46,711 nt of DNA from an uncultured Polaribacter sp. (GTDB lineage Bacteria; Bacteroidota; Bacteroidia; Flavobacteriales; Flavobacteriaceae): contig NZ_CANMHM010000017.1 of assembly GCF_947497695.1 (NCBI RefSeq), forward strand, positions 1 through 46,711, in the 5' to 3' direction. The notes beneath the pieces are model-generated. The model did not search any database. It saw only the letters and a program-made list of their open reading frames with translations, and was not told the origin of the DNA. Made by a program: the position numbers and the translations under genes. Positions within the stretch are counted from its first letter, which is position 1. Each line of letters opens with the position of its first letter. Positions 42,725 through 46,711 of this stretch are shown piece by piece.

Positions 42725-43840
42725 TTATTTGCTGTTATCAATCTTCACAATCATCCCATCAAAAGCACCAGGTAATGTTTGCTTCAAAATTTTATCATTA
42801 TTTTTCAAACCTTTAATAACAACAGATTCTGTATCAAAATAAACAGGATTTACAGTTGTTAAACTTAAAACACTATCGTTTTTAACGGTATAAACAGCTG
42901 TATTATCTACCAATAATTTTCTTGGAATTTCAATGGCATCAGTTTCTGATTTTGCTACTAAATTTGCTTCTAAAAACAACCCTTCTTTTAAATCTGAATG
43001 TTTTACCTCTAAAAAGGCTTTTATGGTTTGAGATACCTGATCTACTTTGCCATTTACACGCACTACTTTACCTGTATACTTTTTAGTTTTTTCTAAATTT
43101 GATAAAGCTACAGCATTCCCTATTTTTAATAAATCTGCAAATTCTGCATTGATAGAAACTTCCATTTCATAAACACTAGGATCTATAAATTCGCCTAATT
43201 TCTGACCAACTCTAACCAAAGAACCAGAACTTACCAAAGCTTCTGTTAAAATACCAGAAAAAGGAGCTCTTAAAATATATTTAGACAAACGGACTTCTAA
43301 ATTTTTAACATTGTAATAGGCCGTTAAAATTCCTCTTCCAGAAATAAAATACTTTTCTTTATCTGATGAAAACTCAGGTAATTTTGGAGTTGATTTGCTC
43401 ATATCAAAACCTTTAACATAGGTTTCCCATTTAGAAAATGCCAAAGGATAATCTAAACGTAAATCTGGTAGAATTGCTGTAATTAAATTATTTAAATTAC
43501 TTTTCTGAGATTGTAAACTTGCATAAAATTCATCACTATTTATGCTTAATAAAGTTTCTCCTCTATTGTACGTTGTACCAGCTTTAAATAATTTATTAGA
43601 CGGTTTTAAAATACCAGAAACTTCAGAAAATAATTCAATTTTGTTTTTAGCAATTAAGTTTCCATTTGCAGATAAAATAATAGGAATATTGGTATTGGTT
43701 ACATTTTCTACAAAAACAATTTTTACTTGTTTTTTAAATTTAGGTTTGGGTTTTTGATTTTTATCAACTAGATAATTCCCTAAATAAATGGCTCCTAGTA
43801 TTGCTAAAATACCTAAAATGGCTAATATTAATTTTCTCAT
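42725..43840 (-). CDS. RND efflux periplasmic adaptor (second operon)
   Basis: The 371-residue protein has an N-terminal membrane anchor (LILAILGILAILGAIYLGNY) and no lipobox, so unlike the first adaptor it is held by a helix. Then come the lipoyl half (LFKAGTTYNRGETLLSINSD), a short coiled hairpin, and the second half RAPFSGILTEALVSSGSLVR. The barrel VGQKLGEFIDPSVYEMEVSI and a C-terminal domain with NDKILKQTLPGAFDGMIVKI follow. It connects the pump and TolC. It begins 10 bases after the marR stop and ends 24 bases before the pump. Confidence 0.9.
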   Translation of the reverse strand: MRKLILAILGILAILGAIYLGNYLVDKNQKPKPKFKKQVKIVFVENVTNTNIPIILSANGNLIAKNKIELFSEVSGILKPSNKLFKAGTTYNRGETLLSINSDEFYASLQSQKSNLNNLITAILPDLRLDYPLAFSKWETYVKGFDMSKSTPKLPEFSSDKEKYFISGRGILTAYYNVKNLEVRLSKYILRAPFSGILTEALVSSGSLVRVGQKLGEFIDPSVYEMEVSINAEFADLLKIGNAVALSNLEKTKKYTGKVVRVNGKVDQVSQTIKAFLEVKHSDLKEGLFLEANLVAKSETDAIEIPRKLLVDNTAVYTVKNDSVLSLTTVNPVYFDTESVVIKGLKNNDKILKQTLPGAFDGMIVKIDNSK

Positions 43841-43850
43841 AATTTTTTTA

Positions 43851-44315
43851 TTAAATATGTGCTGCTTTTGAGCAGAAATTAGTTTGTATTTTTTTAAATA
43901 TTTTAATCATTTGTTGCTTTTCTTCTATGGATATATTTTGCTCCATAGTTGTTATTAATTGCTGAATAACAGGTTTTGTTTTTTTAAATATTTCTTTTCC
44001 AAAAGAAGTAAGATGTACAATTTTACTCCGTTTATCTTTTTTACATTGTTGTCTAAAAATATAATTTTTAGCCTCCATCTTAGTTAATAAACGTGTTAAA
44101 GAAGATTTGTTTCTAAGTGTTAAAAAAGCCAATTCATTTTGATTTAACCCATCTTTATCGTGTAATTTTTTAAGTACAATCATTTGTTCTTTTGTCAAAT
44201 CAAGATGATTGAGTTCAAATGATTCTTGAATAAAGTAATCAACAATTTTAACTGTTTGGCCTAACCAAGGACCAATAGAGTTTTCAAAATCGATATGTGT
44301 TTTTTCATTTTCCAC
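43851..44315 (-). CDS. MarR-family transcriptional repressor of the second RND operon
   Basis: The 154-residue winged-helix protein begins with GTG (44315-44313). An in-frame stop lies eight codons upstream and there is no in-frame ATG near. LDLTKEQMIVLKKLHDKDGL and NQNELAFLTLRNKSSLTRLL form the helix-turn-helix. DRSSI-like KDKRSKIVHLTSFGKEIFKK forms the wing. MarR proteins are dimers that release DNA when they bind phenolic or other small ligands. It is the first gene of the operon, 10 bases before the adaptor. A near-perfect 30-base palindrome (44336-44365) just upstream is the expected operator, implying autorepression. Confidence 0.9.
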   Translation of the reverse strand: MENEKTHIDFENSIGPWLGQTVKIVDYFIQESFELNHLDLTKEQMIVLKKLHDKDGLNQNELAFLTLRNKSSLTRLLTKMEAKNYIFRQQCKKDKRSKIVHLTSFGKEIFKKTKPVIQQLITTMEQNISIEEKQQMIKIFKKIQTNFCSKAAHI

Positions 44316-44335
44316 TATGTAAAAGTACTTAAAAT

Positions 44336-44365
44336 TTCATTTAGTTGCACATGCAACTAAATGAA
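44336..44365. promoter_or_regulatory. Palindromic operator of the MarR gene
   Basis: TTCATTTAGTTGCA and TGCAACTAAATGAA are perfect 14-base arms around CA. The TTGCA..TGCAA core is typical of MarR-type sites. It lies 21-50 bases before the GTG start and just upstream of a TACTTTTA -7-like motif (44327-44320), so it could block the polymerase. Confidence 0.8.
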
Positions 44366-44586
44366 GTGTCTTAAAAAAATCACAATTTTATAAAACGATT
44401 TATTTTAATTTTTTGTTGATTTTACAATATTTACTGGTTTAGATTGTTTTAAACATCTAAAAGAAAAAATTAGAATAAAATGAAATTTACACACAAATTA
44501 ACATTTTATTGCTTTAGAAAACGGAACTTTGTAAACGAAAGAATTTTAATAGATTTACACCACTTAAAATACCATTTTAAATAAAT

Positions 44587-45774
44587 TTGATTTGTTGTTC
44601 TAATACAAACACCGCACTTTTTTTCTCTTCAATAGATGAAATTCCTTCCCAAATTTGGGAGGATTTAGGGTGCACAAAAAACAGTTATTTTCATCCAGAT
44701 TTTTTAAAATCATTAGAAAAAAATCACCCAGAAATATCGTTTTATTATATTGTTTTGGTTGATAAAAAAAATAAACCCACTGCTTTTGCAAGTATAAAAA
44801 TTGTTGATTTTTATTTAAATGCTATTAAAAACGATTTTGAGTTATTAAAAGTTATTGGTAGAAAACTACATATTTTTCCTGATAAGAAACCTTTAAAACT
44901 CTTAATTTGTGGAAATACTTTTGTAAGTGGAGAACATGGTGTTTTTATAAAGGAAAGTAAAGATAAAAAGGAAATTGTAAAAGAACTTGCAAAAAGTATC
45001 AATCATTTTGTAAATTATGATAAAAACCTTAAAAAACAAATTGATGCTTTTTTAATAAAAGACTTTGCCAAAGAATCTCTTTTTAACACAGATGAATTAA
45101 AAAATCACAAATACAATCCTTTTTCTGTTGAGCCAAATATGAAGCTTCAATTGCAAAAAAATTGGCTAAGTTTTGATGATTATTTAAGTGCAATGAAAAC
45201 TAAGTTTAGAGTAAAAGCAAAAAAAGCTTTTAAACAAAGTGTACAAATTGTTATTAAAGAAGTTACTACAGAAAACATTGAGAATCAATTGCCAAAAATG
45301 ACACGTTTATACAAAAAGGTAGCTACCAATGCAGGCTTTAATTTAGGCAATTTTAACTTAGAAACTTATAAAGATTTAAAAGAAAAATTTGGCGAAAACT
45401 ATATTTTAAAAACATATTGGTTAGATGATAAAATTGTAGGTTTTATCTCTGGAATTATAAATAACACCTCTTTAGACGCACATTTTGTTGGTATTGATTA
45501 TCAATTAAATAGAGAATATGCCATTTACCAAAGAATGTTGTATGATTATATTGAAATTGCCATCAATAAAAAATTAAAAACCATTAATTTTGGACGAACA
45601 GCAAGTGAAATAAAAAGTTCTGTTGGTGCTATTCCTCAAGAATTAACCATGTATCTTCGTCATAAAAGAACCATTAAAAACAAAATTTTAAAGTTATTTT
45701 TACAAAAGGTACAACCTACTCCATTTCAACAAAAATTTCCCTTTAAAAATTTAAAAAACTCGCATGAAAAATAG
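44587..45774 (+). CDS. GNAT/FemAB-like acyltransferase, unknown substrate
   Basis: The 395-residue protein has two acetyltransferase-like halves, as in FemAB and the DUF482 group of peptidoglycan enzymes. Visible are an N-terminal half (SYFHPDFLKSLEKNHPEISF, YYIVLVDKKNKPTAFASIKI) and a C-terminal GNAT-like half: YILKTYWLDDKIVGFISGII, DAHFVGIDYQLNREYAIYQR and TINFGRTASEIKSSVGAIPQ. No signal peptide is seen. The start is uncertain: no ATG or GTG exists in frame before residue 180. The TTG at 44587 lies inside TAAATTTG, a -7-like motif, so either that motif is not a promoter or a rare start is used. It overlaps tesB by 11 bases. Confidence 0.7.
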   Translation: MICCSNTNTALFFSSIDEIPSQIWEDLGCTKNSYFHPDFLKSLEKNHPEISFYYIVLVDKKNKPTAFASIKIVDFYLNAIKNDFELLKVIGRKLHIFPDKKPLKLLICGNTFVSGEHGVFIKESKDKKEIVKELAKSINHFVNYDKNLKKQIDAFLIKDFAKESLFNTDELKNHKYNPFSVEPNMKLQLQKNWLSFDDYLSAMKTKFRVKAKKAFKQSVQIVIKEVTTENIENQLPKMTRLYKKVATNAGFNLGNFNLETYKDLKEKFGENYILKTYWLDDKIVGFISGIINNTSLDAHFVGIDYQLNREYAIYQRMLYDYIEIAINKKLKTINFGRTASEIKSSVGAIPQELTMYLRHKRTIKNKILKLFLQKVQPTPFQQKFPFKNLKNSHEK

Positions 45775-46633
45775 TAATGAATTAATTGCTCTTTTAGATT
45801 TAAAAGATGAAGGAAACCATAATTTTACTGGATATAGTGTAAATATTGGAAGTCCAAATGTATTTGGAGGACAAGTGGTTGCTCAATCTATTAATGCTGC
45901 ATACAGAACCATTCCTAAAAATAGATTTTTACATTCTTTGCATTCTTATTTTTTAGAAGCTGGAGATTTAGAAACACCTATAAATTATCATGTAGCAGAA
46001 ATGAGAGATGGAGGCAGTTTTTCTACCAGAAGAGTAACTGCAAGTCAGCATGGTAAAACCATTTTTATTTTAGCAGCATCATTTCATCAAAAAGAGCAAG
46101 GTTTTGAGCATCAAACAAAATTAGACACTGGTATAAAACAACCTGAAGATTTATTAAGTTGGGACGATATTTTAGAGCAATTTGGAGATTTTTTACCAAA
46201 ATCGATGAAATATTTTTTAAGTATAGAAAGACCTATTGAATTTAAACCTCTTAGAATTCCTAATCCTTTACAACCAGAAGATTTACCACCAAATGAACAA
46301 GTTTGGTTTCGTTTAAAAGGCGATAATCATCAAAAATTAGATATTAGAACAAAGCAAGAAATTCTTGCTTATATTTCTGATTATAATGTTTTAAATGCAG
46401 CTTTTAATCCAAATGCGAGTACTCACAATTTTGGAAATACACAAACTGCTAGTTTAGATCATTCGATGTGGTTTTTTAGAGATTTTGATTTTAAAGATTG
46501 GATGCTTTTTTCTGCAGAATCTCCTAATGCTTTTGGAGCAAGGGGTTTATCAAAAGGAAATATTTTTACAAGAGATGGCAAATTAATTGCTTCTTTTGCA
46601 CAAGAAGGATTGTTGAGACCGAAGAAAAAGTAG
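45764..46633 (+). CDS. tesB: Acyl-CoA thioesterase II
   Basis: The 289-residue protein is a double hot-dog thioesterase of the TesB family that hydrolyses acyl-CoA to free fatty acid and CoA. VNIGSPNVFGGQVVAQSINA, FLHSLHSYFLEAGDLETPIN and VEMRDGGSFSTRRV-like AEMRDGGSFSTRRVTASQHG are in the N-terminal half. ASLDHSMWFFRDFDFKDWML and SPNAFGARGLSKGNIFTRDG are in the C-terminal half, with the conserved Asp of the first and the Thr/Gln region of the catalytic triad. It is translationally coupled to the GNAT-like gene (start within its last codons). Its TAG is followed at once by a CAGTATT tandem repeat. Confidence 0.95.
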   Translation: MKNSNELIALLDLKDEGNHNFTGYSVNIGSPNVFGGQVVAQSINAAYRTIPKNRFLHSLHSYFLEAGDLETPINYHVAEMRDGGSFSTRRVTASQHGKTIFILAASFHQKEQGFEHQTKLDTGIKQPEDLLSWDDILEQFGDFLPKSMKYFLSIERPIEFKPLRIPNPLQPEDLPPNEQVWFRLKGDNHQKLDIRTKQEILAYISDYNVLNAAFNPNASTHNFGNTQTASLDHSMWFFRDFDFKDWMLFSAESPNAFGARGLSKGNIFTRDGKLIASFAQEGLLRPKKK

Positions 46634-46634
46634 G

Positions 46635-46711
46635 CAGTATTCAGTATTCAGTATTCAGTATTCAGTATTCAGTATTCAGTATTCAGTATTCAGTATTCAG
46701 TATTCAGTATT
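46635..46711. repeat. Tandem repeat of the heptamer CAGTATT, at least 11 copies
   Basis: Eleven perfect heptamers run from 46635 to the window edge and probably continue. It begins two bases after the tesB stop. There are no spacers, so it is not a CRISPR array. Confidence 0.95.

Noticed and set aside
38170..44315. Metal-efflux (CusA/CzcA) identity for the second RND pump
   Set aside because: TM4 has VDDG rather than the VDGAV form, and no metal-binding Met or His clusters are evident.
44480..44584. A 34-residue ORF (MKFTHKLTFYCF...) upstream of the acyltransferase gene
   Set aside because: Short, no promoter at a fitting distance and no recognisable character. Its stop lies just before the acyltransferase frame and it is not joined to it.
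46635..46711. CRISPR array at the window end
   Set aside because: The heptamer repeats run without spacers, so it is a simple tandem repeat.

Overview
The window is about 30% G+C and comes from a Bacteroidetes genome, most likely a marine Flavobacteriaceae member of the Polaribacter/Tenacibaculum type. The signs are the TAnnTTTG -7 promoter motifs, weak ribosome sites, lipoprotein and Sec leaders, a carboxypeptidase-regulatory/beta-barrel receptor, an Ig-repeat surface protein of the kind seen in gliding flavobacteria, and RND and cytochrome bd genes of flavobacterial type. Species assignment is inference. I see no rRNA or tRNA gene, insertion sequence, prophage or CRISPR array.

Layout. (1) 1-4076, minus: the 5' part of a giant secreted repeat protein (about 1358 codons, no stop before the window edge) with nine ~64-residue and three ~85-residue repeats, behind a ~670-base AT-rich gap with hairpins. 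(2) 4748-14861: housekeeping genes. These are a three-gene unit of MmcQ/YjbR, a frameshifted DUF3781 gene and 5-formyl-THF cyclo-ligase; then CorA, a cyclase-family hydrolase, hemW, a four-helix-bundle (IVP) cassette, ruvC, a flippase-like protein with a GT2 glycosyltransferase, a 43-residue membrane peptide, mnmD and ilvE. (3) 15017-19497: a lipoprotein and a 1148-residue protein that I read as a PPi-type PEP carboxykinase. (4) 19509-26186, minus: an RND efflux operon (TolC, adaptor, pump, PII-like protein, DUF2892 membrane protein) ending in a previously hidden 58-residue Cys-rich gene. (5) 26312-30129: a DUF2202 ferritin-like lipoprotein, cydAB and a TPMT-type methyltransferase. (6) 30295-35798, plus: a beta-barrel receptor, nadA and nadB. 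(7) 35848-38101, minus: thioredoxin, a two-heme-motif cytochrome lipoprotein, a Crp/Fnr regulator and a 43-residue membrane peptide. (8) 38170-44315: a second RND operon led by its own MarR regulator. (9) 44587-46711: a GNAT/FemAB-like protein, tesB and an 11-copy CAGTATT tandem repeat running off the end.

The main finding is a local regulon. Four minus-strand promoters (TolC-RND operon, DUF2202 gene, cydAB, cytochrome-thioredoxin) each carry a GTAAC-N4-GTTAC box exactly 22 bases upstream of a TAnnTTT(G/A) motif. This is the geometry of a class II Crp/Fnr activator. The Crp/Fnr gene beside one box has a recognition helix (SRVVVSR) resembling that of cyanobacterial NtcA, which reads GTA-N8-TAC, the same pattern as these boxes. 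The set links terminal oxidase, cytochrome, thioredoxin, a ferritin-like protein and a metal- or redox-flavoured efflux operon.

Other points of interest are CAGT-rich repeats placed right after stop codons, REP-like motifs (one spliced in frame into an RND pump), two copies of a dispersed hairpin element that may be a structured RNA, and a terminator that doubles as coding sequence for the opposing Cys-rich gene.
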